A stretch of DNA of 64,000 bases from the NCBI RefSeq assembly GCF_000023585.1, contig NC_012914.1:1994501-2058500 (forward strand), written 5' to 3'. A model generated the notes under the pieces. It was not told the DNA's origin and did not search any database. It worked only from the letters and a program-made list of their open reading frames with translations. Origin of the DNA: Paenibacillus sp. JDR-2 (GTDB lineage: Bacteria > Bacillota > Bacilli > Paenibacillales > Paenibacillaceae). The position numbers were made by a program, and so were the translations under genes. Shown in pieces: positions 45,665 to 53,342 of this stretch. Each line of letters opens with the position of its first letter. Position 1 is the first letter of the stretch.

Positions 45665-47427
45665 TTACGATGTACGAGAAGCTTGTGGCCGTTAACGATG
45701 ATTGGGTTTCGCGAGGCTTGGATAATCAAATAAACGACAATCAAAGCCGTTTTGATGGCGGGGTAGCGGATCCGGACAGCGGAATTCCGTTTGCTACCCA
45801 TACCGGCACGTTAGCCGTAATGGCTGTTTGGGGCTGTGCGCTCGTTAATTCGGATTCCCGATACTATCATGACGAGTTGCTGCTGGCCAGCCTGGATCGG
45901 GCGGCGGCTTTTATTGTCCGCCAGCAGCATGCCGACGGCACGATCTCCCCGGGCTGGACGAATATGCATTCGCCGCCGGACACGGCGTTTGCCGTTGTTG
46001 GGCTTGCCCAGCTTTACGAGCTGCTCGACATGCATGATTGGGCGGCTTTGGAATCCGTATGCCGGAATATTAGGCGGTTCTTGGAACAATCGGTTCCGGC
46101 AATGCTTACCGGAGGCTGCCATACCCCGAATCACCGCTGGGTGCTGACGGCTGCTCTTGGCTTCCTGTACACGATTACCGGCAATGAGGCTTTGATTGCC
46201 CGCGCCGAAGCCTGGCTCGCGGAAGGGATCGATTGTACGGAGGACGGCGAATGGACGGAACGAAGCAACGGGATATACAACGGCGTCAGCGACGTAATGC
46301 TGTACCATACCGCCGAGCTGCTTGGCCATCCCGAGCTTCTGGAGCCGGTTCGCCGTAATTTGCGGATGATGGCCTACCTGATTCATCCGGACGGGGAAGT
46401 CGTAACGGATTATTCCGGCCGGCAGGACTTCGGCCATAAATACGATATGTCCGGTTATTTGTTCGTATCCTGTCTGATGGCCGAATACGACAAGGATCCG
46501 TTGTTCGCCGCGCTTGCCAAGCTGGGCGCGGAGTCGTCTACCCATCCGGGCGCGATTCCTAATAACGCTTTGCTGGGCCTCCTGCTGCATCCGGAGCTGC
46601 GCGATTCTTCGGTTGAGGCAGGCCATCTGCCGGAGTCCTACAAGGTTGTCATTAACGGGCAATTCGACAGGAAGCATTATTTAGGCCGGATGGAGACGGC
46701 CGGACATGGCGGCAAAATCTATCACAGCCGGCTTCATCCGGAATTTGGCGCACCGGTCGCCCGGCAGCGGGATGGGCAAACCAGCGTGACGGTAATGGCG
46801 GAGACCAATTCCTTCTTTGCGCTGCGCCACGGAAAAGCTCAACTGCTTGGGGTGCAAGTAAGCAGCTCGTTTGAGCCGGGCTTTATCAAGATGAACGAGC
46901 TGGAGCAGCTCGAGAACGGCTATAAGCTAACAGGTTCGGAGGCAAAGGGCTATTATGGACCGATTGCCGCCGACAGATTGCCTGGATCGGCCGCCGAGCA
47001 AGTAAGCCCTTGGTATCTTTTGCCGCATCAGCTGCGCGAGGTCACTCACCTGCAGCAGCATCAGGTGCAGGTGGAGCTGACTGAAACCGTCGATGGCTGG
47101 CGACTTCGCGTAAGCTGCGACAAGCCGGATGTGCTGTTGACCCAGATTTCCTTTATCTTCGGGAAAGACGGAGAGTTTAGCGGAGGAGATCGGGCGCCTG
47201 CCGAGACCGGAACCGAATTTTGGAAAGAAGGCAACGTATCGTTCAAGGCTGGCGAAGATTGGATTGAGCTGGACGGAGGCGCCCATGAGCATCGGATGAA
47301 GTCGATTCGCGGAGCAGCCTATCCCGCTGACTGCCAGACGCTTGTGGTCAATGTGCTGACGCCGTATGACCGGACCTTTGATATTCGGCTGTCGCCTTCA
47401 AATGGCAGGGGGAGGAACGGGCAATGA
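45661..47427 (+). CDS. Alpha/alpha-barrel protein, probable glycosidase or lyase
   Basis: A 588-residue cytosolic protein. Residues 1-330 are a series of helix hairpins (FATHTGTLAVMAVWG, SPPDTAFAVVGLAQLYELLD, HTPNHRWVLTAALGFLY, SNGIYNGVSDVMLYHTAELLG, FGHKYDMSGYLFVSCLM) like the incomplete toroids of GH88/GH105/heparinase-type enzymes; residues 340-585 are beta-rich, as in polysaccharide lyases with a C-terminal sandwich. Conserved-looking HTPNHRW and RSNGIYNGVSD may form the active site. I do not recognise the exact family. Coupled by overlap to the genes on both sides (ATG 45661; stop overlaps 47424). Confidence 0.72.
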   Translation: MITMYEKLVAVNDDWVSRGLDNQINDNQSRFDGGVADPDSGIPFATHTGTLAVMAVWGCALVNSDSRYYHDELLLASLDRAAAFIVRQQHADGTISPGWTNMHSPPDTAFAVVGLAQLYELLDMHDWAALESVCRNIRRFLEQSVPAMLTGGCHTPNHRWVLTAALGFLYTITGNEALIARAEAWLAEGIDCTEDGEWTERSNGIYNGVSDVMLYHTAELLGHPELLEPVRRNLRMMAYLIHPDGEVVTDYSGRQDFGHKYDMSGYLFVSCLMAEYDKDPLFAALAKLGAESSTHPGAIPNNALLGLLLHPELRDSSVEAGHLPESYKVVINGQFDRKHYLGRMETAGHGGKIYHSRLHPEFGAPVARQRDGQTSVTVMAETNSFFALRHGKAQLLGVQVSSSFEPGFIKMNELEQLENGYKLTGSEAKGYYGPIAADRLPGSAAEQVSPWYLLPHQLREVTHLQQHQVQVELTETVDGWRLRVSCDKPDVLLTQISFIFGKDGEFSGGDRAPAETGTEFWKEGNVSFKAGEDWIELDGGAHEHRMKSIRGAAYPADCQTLVVNVLTPYDRTFDIRLSPSNGRGRNGQ

Positions 47428-49661
47428 CCGTATATATAGAGCCTAGGGATAGTGCAAGATCTGCGTTTGGCGATGATGAACACCGCATTTTGGAGCTGCT
47501 GGCGAGCCGCTATGTCGGAGCGAATCCGTCCATTCCGTTTGCGTATCGCCCCTTTTCGAAACAAGGTATTTTGCAAAATGAAGAAGGTCTGTACGACATG
47601 GAGCTTGGCTCCAGATGGCCGCAGGCGGTAACCGGCGATTACGCTTACGTGTACGGGCTTGTATGGAGCGACAATGAACGCTCCATTGATTGCAATCTCG
47701 AGCCGATTGGCCCCATTCGACTATACATGAACGACCAGCTGCTGTTCCGTACTTCCGCCGTGGAAGAGATGAAGCCGGATGCCCGCGTCGTTGTTCCGAT
47801 GCTGCTGGCGCAAGGCTGGAACCGGATTCTGATCGAGGCAAGACGGACCCCTGCGGGCTTTGGCTGCCGGTTTGGGGCGGATGAAGCGAAGGTGCGGATT
47901 CTGAACGTGCTTGCTCCATTCGCCGGACGGGACGGAAATGCGGGATGGGTATTCTCCGAGCCGGTGAAGAAGTCTTTGTACGGGGAACTAGGCTTCCCTA
48001 ACGAACGTTTACCGGAAGAGGAGACCGGCATCCGCTGGCTTCCCCGAACGAAATGGCAGGAGGATGAAATGTCTCAGCCTAACCTAGAGCGCCTCTTCGG
48101 TACTCCGGAGACAACAGTGGCCGGTTACGGCTGGACCAAGCTTCCTTTCCTGTCGGGTACAGAATCGCTTGAGCTTGAAGGAAAGGTATTTGGGCCGGCA
48201 TCGGTATGGCTGGACGGCAAGCTGGTGCTGAGCCTGGCCGAAGCGGGAGCATTCCGCGAAAGTCTGAAGCCGGAAGCCGGCAGCGGTCATCTGTTGATCC
48301 GTACGGAAAGCAGCAAGCATGGCTGGGGCTTTGAACTGAATGCTTCGTCTGATGGCAAGTCACTGGCCCTTCAGCAGCCCGTGCACATTCATGGCTATGA
48401 CGGAGAGTGGATTTATGCCGGGCCTATTGCGGCAAATGCGGAGCTGGATGCTTCGGAAGTTGGCCGGCTGTCTGCCCTGCTGCCTGCCGTTCGTTTAGAC
48501 GGTCAAGCCGCGGGCAGCACGTACTGGGAGCTGGATATGCCTAAGACCCGGCTTCGTCCTTATTATGAAAACGCGATGCTGAGCAACAAGTGGACGGTTG
48601 GCACGGCTACCAATTACGGGCGGTGGGACTATCCGCTTGGCGTTACGATGTACGGTTTGCTGCGCACGGCCCGGGAATTGAACCGGGAGGAATGGTCGCG
48701 TTACGCTTTGTCGCATATCCGCACCTGTACGGACATGTACGATTATTCCTTGTGGGACCGGCGGGAATACGGATTCCCGAGCGTCAATCATCAGCTGGTG
48801 CTGATGAAGATGCTGGATAATTGCGGCTCGTTCGGCTCGGCGATGCTGGAAGCTTATCTTCAGGAAGGAGACGATGTATTCCGCCGCATTGCGGATTCCA
48901 TCGTCGACTTTATGCTGAAACGGCTGGAGCGGAGGGAAGACGGAGCTTTCTTCCGGCTCAGCGAAGGGGAATATTTCGATAAAACCATGTGGGCGGACGA
49001 TCTGTACATGAGCGCGCCGTTTCTGACCCGTTATGCCGTCATTACCGGGGACCGGGAAGTACTGAACGAGGCAGCCCGGCAATTTTTGCTGTTCCGCCGT
49101 TACCTCTTTATAGAAGAAGAACGGATTATGTCGCATGTCTATGATTTCAAATACGGCCAGGCAACCAGAGTGCCTTGGGGACGGGGGAACGGATGGGTGC
49201 TGTTCTCGCTTTCCGAGCTGCTTGAACGTCTGCCGGAGGATCATTCGGACCGCGAGGCATTGCTCGATTTCTTCAAGGCGATGTGTGCCGGAGTTGCCGG
49301 CTTGCAGAGCGGCTCGGGCCTCTGGAGACAAGTTCTGAACCAGGCGGAAGCCTATGAGGAAGCCTCTTGTACCGCGATGTTCGCTTATGCCTTCTCCCGA
49401 GGTATTCGTTTCGGCTGGCTGAACAATAACGATGCCCATGATTACGCAGCCGCAGCAAGAAAAGCCTGGAAAGGTCTGACCGAGAAGGCCATCGACCGTT
49501 CGGGCAGCGTACACGGCGTATGCAGCGGCTCGCGATACTCCTTCTCGCCGGATTACTATATGTACGACCTGCGTACCGTCGTCAATGACAATCATGGCAT
49601 TGGCATTATGATGCTTGCCGGAGTTGAAGTAAGCAAGCTTAACCGCGCAGGGAACAACTAA
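47424..49661 (+). CDS. GH105-type unsaturated glycuronyl hydrolase with large N-terminal domain
   Basis: A 745-residue cytosolic protein. The C-terminal 380 residues are an (alpha/alpha)6 barrel with GH105/YteR marks: YGRWDYPLGVTMYGLL near residue 395, MWADDLYMSAPFL near 523 (candidate catalytic Asp), PWGRGNGWVLFSLSELL near 582 and EASCTAMFAYAFSRGI near 640. GH105 enzymes remove the unsaturated uronic acid that lyases leave at the end of rhamnogalacturonan, ulvan or similar oligosaccharides. The N-terminal 370 residues look like two beta sandwiches (IRLYMNDQLLFR, ASVWLDGKLVL, wording typical of sugar-binding folds); YteR lacks them. Start overlaps the preceding stop. Confidence 0.85.
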   Translation: MTVYIEPRDSARSAFGDDEHRILELLASRYVGANPSIPFAYRPFSKQGILQNEEGLYDMELGSRWPQAVTGDYAYVYGLVWSDNERSIDCNLEPIGPIRLYMNDQLLFRTSAVEEMKPDARVVVPMLLAQGWNRILIEARRTPAGFGCRFGADEAKVRILNVLAPFAGRDGNAGWVFSEPVKKSLYGELGFPNERLPEEETGIRWLPRTKWQEDEMSQPNLERLFGTPETTVAGYGWTKLPFLSGTESLELEGKVFGPASVWLDGKLVLSLAEAGAFRESLKPEAGSGHLLIRTESSKHGWGFELNASSDGKSLALQQPVHIHGYDGEWIYAGPIAANAELDASEVGRLSALLPAVRLDGQAAGSTYWELDMPKTRLRPYYENAMLSNKWTVGTATNYGRWDYPLGVTMYGLLRTARELNREEWSRYALSHIRTCTDMYDYSLWDRREYGFPSVNHQLVLMKMLDNCGSFGSAMLEAYLQEGDDVFRRIADSIVDFMLKRLERREDGAFFRLSEGEYFDKTMWADDLYMSAPFLTRYAVITGDREVLNEAARQFLLFRRYLFIEEERIMSHVYDFKYGQATRVPWGRGNGWVLFSLSELLERLPEDHSDREALLDFFKAMCAGVAGLQSGSGLWRQVLNQAEAYEEASCTAMFAYAFSRGIRFGWLNNNDAHDYAAAARKAWKGLTEKAIDRSGSVHGVCSGSRYSFSPDYYMYDLRTVVNDNHGIGIMMLAGVEVSKLNRAGNN

Positions 49662-49696
49662 CGGGTTCATGCGGCTTCGGAAGGAGGGGATTACCG

Positions 49697-50368
49697 CTGT
49701 TTGCAATTAAGCTTGGGGCGGCATTAGCCCTTGGTCTGCTCATCGGGGTAGACCGTCAGCTTCGTCATAAGCCGCTTGGCATTAAGACAAGCATGGTCAT
49801 TTCGGTTGCCAGCTGCCTCATTACGATGGTATCCATCGAAGCGGCTTCCTCGCTTGCCCGCCCGGGCATGACCAATATGGATCCGATGCGTCTCGCCGCC
49901 CAAATCGTAAGCGGAGTTGGCTTTATTGGCGCCGGGGTCATTCTGCGGCGGAACAACGACGTTATCTCCGGCCTGACAACGGCCGCGATGGTGTGGTCCG
50001 CCTCGGCGCTCGGCATTGCGGCGGGCGCGGGCTTTTACAAGGAGGCCTTCACGGCTGCCGGCATTATCATTCTGGCCGTTAACCTCGTACCTCTTGCCGT
50101 TCGGTCGCTTGGCCCATCCAAGCTGCGGGAGCGCGACGTATCGGTATGCTTGACCTTCGACCGCTCGGCCGAGCTGGACGGTACGCTGGCAAGCATCCGG
50201 TCGGATCATCAGATCAAGCATACAACGATTAAGGATATCGGGGATGGCCGGATGCAAATCCGGCTTGTCCTGTCATCCGGAGAGCTGTATCCGACGACTT
50301 CGATCTACGAGGAAATGCGCCGGTTTAAAAACGTGCTGTCGGTTGAAGTCGAAAATTTAAGCTCGTAA
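49697..50368 (+). CDS. MgtC/SapB-family membrane protein with CTG start
   Basis: A 223-residue MgtC-type protein: helices in the first 140 residues with ALGLLIGVDRQLRHKPLGIKT, AAQIVSGVGFIGAGVILRRNNDV and GLTTAAMVWSASALGIAAG, then an ACT-like soluble domain. MgtC proteins modulate F-type ATPase or magnesium adaptation. The start is read as CTG 49697, 7 bases after AAGGAGGGG; the first ATG (49793) would delete the first helix and the conserved GVDRQ motif, and no ATG, GTG or TTG lies between. It is 35 bases behind the GH105 gene and probably cotranscribed, an unusual companion for a sugar locus. Confidence 0.8.
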   Translation: MFAIKLGAALALGLLIGVDRQLRHKPLGIKTSMVISVASCLITMVSIEAASSLARPGMTNMDPMRLAAQIVSGVGFIGAGVILRRNNDVISGLTTAAMVWSASALGIAAGAGFYKEAFTAAGIIILAVNLVPLAVRSLGPSKLRERDVSVCLTFDRSAELDGTLASIRSDHQIKHTTIKDIGDGRMQIRLVLSSGELYPTTSIYEEMRRFKNVLSVEVENLSS

Positions 50369-50398
50369 AAGCAATTTCCAAATATTCCAGATAAACGT

Positions 50399-50412
50399 TG
50401 AAAGCGCTCTCC
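50399..50412 (+). promoter_or_regulatory. Weak cre-like site before the LacI pseudogene
   Basis: TGAAAGCGCTCTCC matches 12 of 14 positions of the cre consensus and contains the symmetric core AGCGCT. It would sit in the leader of the LacI-type gene. Confidence 0.35.
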
Positions 50413-50466
50413 TTTACGCGCATAATGGACTTAAACATGTTTCGCGCGATTGGAGAATCGTCAAAG

Positions 50467-51505
50467 ATGAAAGCGACATATACGATGTAGCTAAAAAGCC
50501 GGCGTATCCATTGCTACCGTATCCCTTGTCATTAACGGAAAGGGCAAAATCAGCGAGGAGCGCCGGGAAGAGATCAGGCAAATCATGCTGCGCATGGGTT
50601 ATAAGCCAAGCATGATCGCATCCGCGCTTACCGGTAAAAAAACGTATGCATTAGGTTTGCTTGTGCCGGACATCTCTAACCCTTTTTTCGCTGAAATCGC
50701 AAGAGCGGTTGAGGATGAAGGACAGCGGCATGGCTACAGCGTCTTTATATGCAGCACGGATAACAAGGACGAGAAGGTTGAGCATTATGCCGCTCTGCTG
50801 CAGCAAAAAAACGTCGATGGCGTTATTATCAGCACAGGCTTGAAGGAGCTGTCCGTATTAAACCCGCTGCTGCAGGGGAGAGTTCCGGTTGCCCTGCTGG
50901 CTAGGGAGTTTCCTACCGTAGAGGTTCCGACGGTTGTTGTGGACGATTATGCGGGAGGGGCTGCCGCGGCCGGTCATCTGATCTCGCTTGGCCATACCCG
51001 TCTTGCCGTTCTGGCCGAGCAAGGCTCGATCAGCAGCAGCAGGGAGCGGGTACGGGGGTTCACGCAGACCGCCGAAGCGGCGGGACTGATGCTGGATCCG
51101 TTGTTTGTCGTCAGCTGCGGCCACAAGGATGGCAAAGACAGGGCATGGGAGCTGCTTCAGATGAAAGACCGCCCGACGGCGATTTTTTGCTGCAACGATC
51201 TGCTGGCCATTGGCGCACTCCGCGCGGCCAAGGAGTTGGGACTGCGGATTCCGCAGGATTGCTCGATTATCGGGTTTGACGATACGGTACTTGCCTCCGT
51301 CACGGATCCGCCGCTGACAACGGTTGCCCAGCCGATTGAACAGATGGGGCAGAGAGCGGTGCAGCTTCTTGTCCGCCGGATCAGTCAGCCGGGAGAAGAG
51401 AGTGAACGGATCGTGCTTTCCCCTTCGCTGACTATCCGGCAGTCCGCAGCGGTGCCGGATAATGCTTCCGTCCATAATCATCTTCGCGAGAAGAACTCAG
51501 GCTGA
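50467..51505 (+). pseudogene. LacI-family regulator broken by two frameshifts in its DNA-binding domain
   Basis: From 50498 one frame encodes most of a LacI/CcpA-type regulator (second half of the HTH, AGVSIATVSLVINGKGKISEE pattern, then the effector domain ALGLLVPDISNPFFAEIARAV to the end at 51505). The beginning is spread over three frames: ATG-AAA-GCG-ACA (50467-50478), then TAC-GAT-GTA-GCT-AAA (50481-50495), then GCC-GGC onward. Restoring one base near 50478 and one in the A run 50493-50497 gives an uninterrupted MKAT(I)YDVAKKAGVS start. The main frame has TAA at 50492. Internal ATG 50585 would give a 306-residue protein without a helix-turn-helix. Real decay and sequencing error are both possible. 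Confidence 0.75.
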
Positions 51506-51635
51506 TTGTTCAGCTTGTCTCAATCGCCCGTAGTCCGGAAGCCTTTCGGACCGCGGGCTTTTTGCTGCTTGTCTGAAGCTGGTATACTGGGTTAAGAAAG
51601 GCGTATTCGTAAAATTTGCGGGGCAACGGGAGGAT

Positions 51636-52718
51636 ATGATGAGCATTGTACGGTTTGGCATTGTAGGGGGAGGCTGGCGCAGCGAGTTTTTTCTGCGTAT
51701 TGCAAAAGCGCTGCCCGAACGATTTGATGTTGCAGGCGTAGTTGTGCGCGATGAGGAGAAAGGCAAAGCATTCGAGCAAGCATGGGGAGTGCCGACGTTC
51801 CGCACGATTCAAGCGATGCTGGATGCCGTTTCTCTTGCGTTTGTTGTCGTCAGCGTACCGCGTAAGGTTGCTCCAGGCGTAATGCTGGAGTTGACCAGCC
51901 GCGATGTTGCGGTGTTATGCGAGACGCCTCCCGCCGAGAAGCTGGAGGATCTTATCGCATTATACCGGCAGGTCGGCGGCAAGGGACGGATTCAGGTTGC
52001 CGAGCAATATGCGTTTCAGCCTAATCACGCCGGGAGGCTGGCTATCGTCCGCTCCGGCAAGCTTGGCCAGGTGACGCAGGCGCAAGTATCGGCCGCTCAT
52101 GATTATCATGGCATCAGTCTGATGCGACGCTATCTCGGCATTGGTTTTGAGAACGCAAGCATACGCGCCGCGGCATTCGCTTCGCCGATAATGGAAGGTC
52201 CGGGCCGTTCCGGTCCGCCTGCGGAGAGTCGACTACAGCAATCGGAGCAGGTTATGGCTTCGTTTGATTTTGGCGGAAAATACGGCGTTTACGATTTTAC
52301 CGGAGACCAGTATTTCTCCTGGATCCGCTCGCCGCGCGTGCTTGTGAGAGGGGAACGAGGCGAAATCAACAACTTTGACGTCCGCTACTTGCTTGATCAT
52401 TTGACGCCGGTCCATCTGCGGATGACCCGCCAGCAGGCGGGACTGGACGGCAATTTGGAAGGCTATTATCTGAAGAGCCTTCACTTAGGCGAACAGGCTG
52501 TCTATAAGAACAACACCGCACCGGCGCGATTGACCGACGACGAAATTGCGGTGGCAGCATGCCTGGAGAAGATGGGGGTATATGCTGCCGGCGGTGAAGA
52601 TTTCTATAGCCTGGCGGAAGCCTGCCAGGATCATTATCTGGCGCTAATGATGAAGCAATCCCTGCAAACGGGCGAAACGGTCATGACGGAAACCCAATGC
52701 TGGTCGGAGAATAATTAA
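51636..52718 (+). CDS. Gfo/Idh/MocA-family oxidoreductase
   Basis: A 360-residue NAD(P)-dependent sugar dehydrogenase-like protein. The N-terminal Rossmann domain begins FGIVGGGWRSEFFLRIAKAL; the usual EKP motif is replaced by CETPPAEK near residue 94; the C-terminal alpha/beta domain carries QVAEQYAFQPNH near 123 and the GKLGQVTQAQVSAAHDYHG segment near 143. It would oxidise or epimerise a sugar acid or inositol-like substrate. It follows the broken regulator by 130 bases and may still belong to the sugar locus. Start at ATG 51636 or 51639 after GGGAGGAT. Confidence 0.85.
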   Translation: MMSIVRFGIVGGGWRSEFFLRIAKALPERFDVAGVVVRDEEKGKAFEQAWGVPTFRTIQAMLDAVSLAFVVVSVPRKVAPGVMLELTSRDVAVLCETPPAEKLEDLIALYRQVGGKGRIQVAEQYAFQPNHAGRLAIVRSGKLGQVTQAQVSAAHDYHGISLMRRYLGIGFENASIRAAAFASPIMEGPGRSGPPAESRLQQSEQVMASFDFGGKYGVYDFTGDQYFSWIRSPRVLVRGERGEINNFDVRYLLDHLTPVHLRMTRQQAGLDGNLEGYYLKSLHLGEQAVYKNNTAPARLTDDEIAVAACLEKMGVYAAGGEDFYSLAEACQDHYLALMMKQSLQTGETVMTETQCWSENN

Positions 52719-52769
52719 GAAAAACTTTAGATTTGCCCTGCTTAATTTTTAAACTATGGGTCTTATTCT
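52714..52769 (+). promoter_or_regulatory. Phased repeat and -10 before the VanZ gene
   Basis: ATTAAG-AAAAA-CTTTAG (52714-52730) followed by TATTCT at 52764, 49 bases after the first TTAA; arrangement shared with 14026-14081 and 4937-4991. Confidence 0.5.
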
Positions 52770-52820
52770 GATTAAGTCAACGCAAACGGCAATTGGCTTA
52801 ACAGAAGGGCAGGGACATTT

Positions 52821-53315
52821 ATGATGAAATACACAAAAGGCAGCATCCTATCGGTTCTTTTTTTATTCTATCTTTATATTTTGCTTAAGGTGATCTTGTT
52901 TAAGTTCAGCTCGGTTAATATAGCGTTTCTATGGCAAAAGCTTCACTGGACGTTAGAATATCCGGAATATATGCGGTACGGTCTGGAGCGGGCTAATTTT
53001 ACCCCGTTCAAATCGATCTCGCAAAATCTTCACGGACTGTCGGAGCGTCATGAACAGGTAAATCTGTTTGGCAATATCGCGATATTCCTGCCTTGCGGAA
53101 TTCTTGTTGGCTTATGGACGAAGCATGACTCCATATCCTTTCTTGGAGCAGCCGCGCTTTCGTTTGGTTTAAGCCTAGCTCTGGAATGCTCGCAGCTTGT
53201 TTTCTCGATGGGCAGCTTTGACGTCGATGATCTTATTCTTAATGGCTTTGGCGGACTCCTGGGATGGTGGATCCTGTTTGTCGTACGCAGAGAAAAAGCC
53301 CTTGCGCAAGTTTAA
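52821..53315 (+). CDS. VanZ-like family membrane protein
   Basis: A 164-residue protein with four helices (about residues 6-26, 73-95, 100-122, 132-152) and the VanZ-like segments EQVNLFGNIAIFLPCGILVGL and ALECSQLVFSMGSFDVDDLILNGFGG. VanZ relatives influence teicoplanin susceptibility; most have no known function. It has its own promoter with the phased repeat and an AGGGCAGGGA-type binding site. A shared terminator follows. Confidence 0.87.
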   Translation: MMKYTKGSILSVLFLFYLYILLKVILFKFSSVNIAFLWQKLHWTLEYPEYMRYGLERANFTPFKSISQNLHGLSERHEQVNLFGNIAIFLPCGILVGLWTKHDSISFLGAAALSFGLSLALECSQLVFSMGSFDVDDLILNGFGGLLGWWILFVVRREKALAQV

Positions 53316-53337
53316 CTTGCGCGAGGGCTTTTTGCTT
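53290..53337. terminator. Bidirectional terminator, VanZ gene / NEAT-SLH gene
   Basis: AAAAAGCCCTtGCGCAAGT and ACTTGCGCgAGGGCTTTTT, 4-base loop. Confidence 0.88.
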
Positions 53338-53342
53338 GTTAT

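Noticed and set aside
48495..49706. 403-codon frame antisense to the GH105 gene
   Set aside because: Shadow frame; the sense strand shows clear GH105 motifs and tight coupling to its neighbours.
50585..51505. Functional LacI gene starting at ATG 50585
   Set aside because: The conserved HTH continues upstream in shifted frames, so this ATG is an internal codon of a broken gene rather than a true start.
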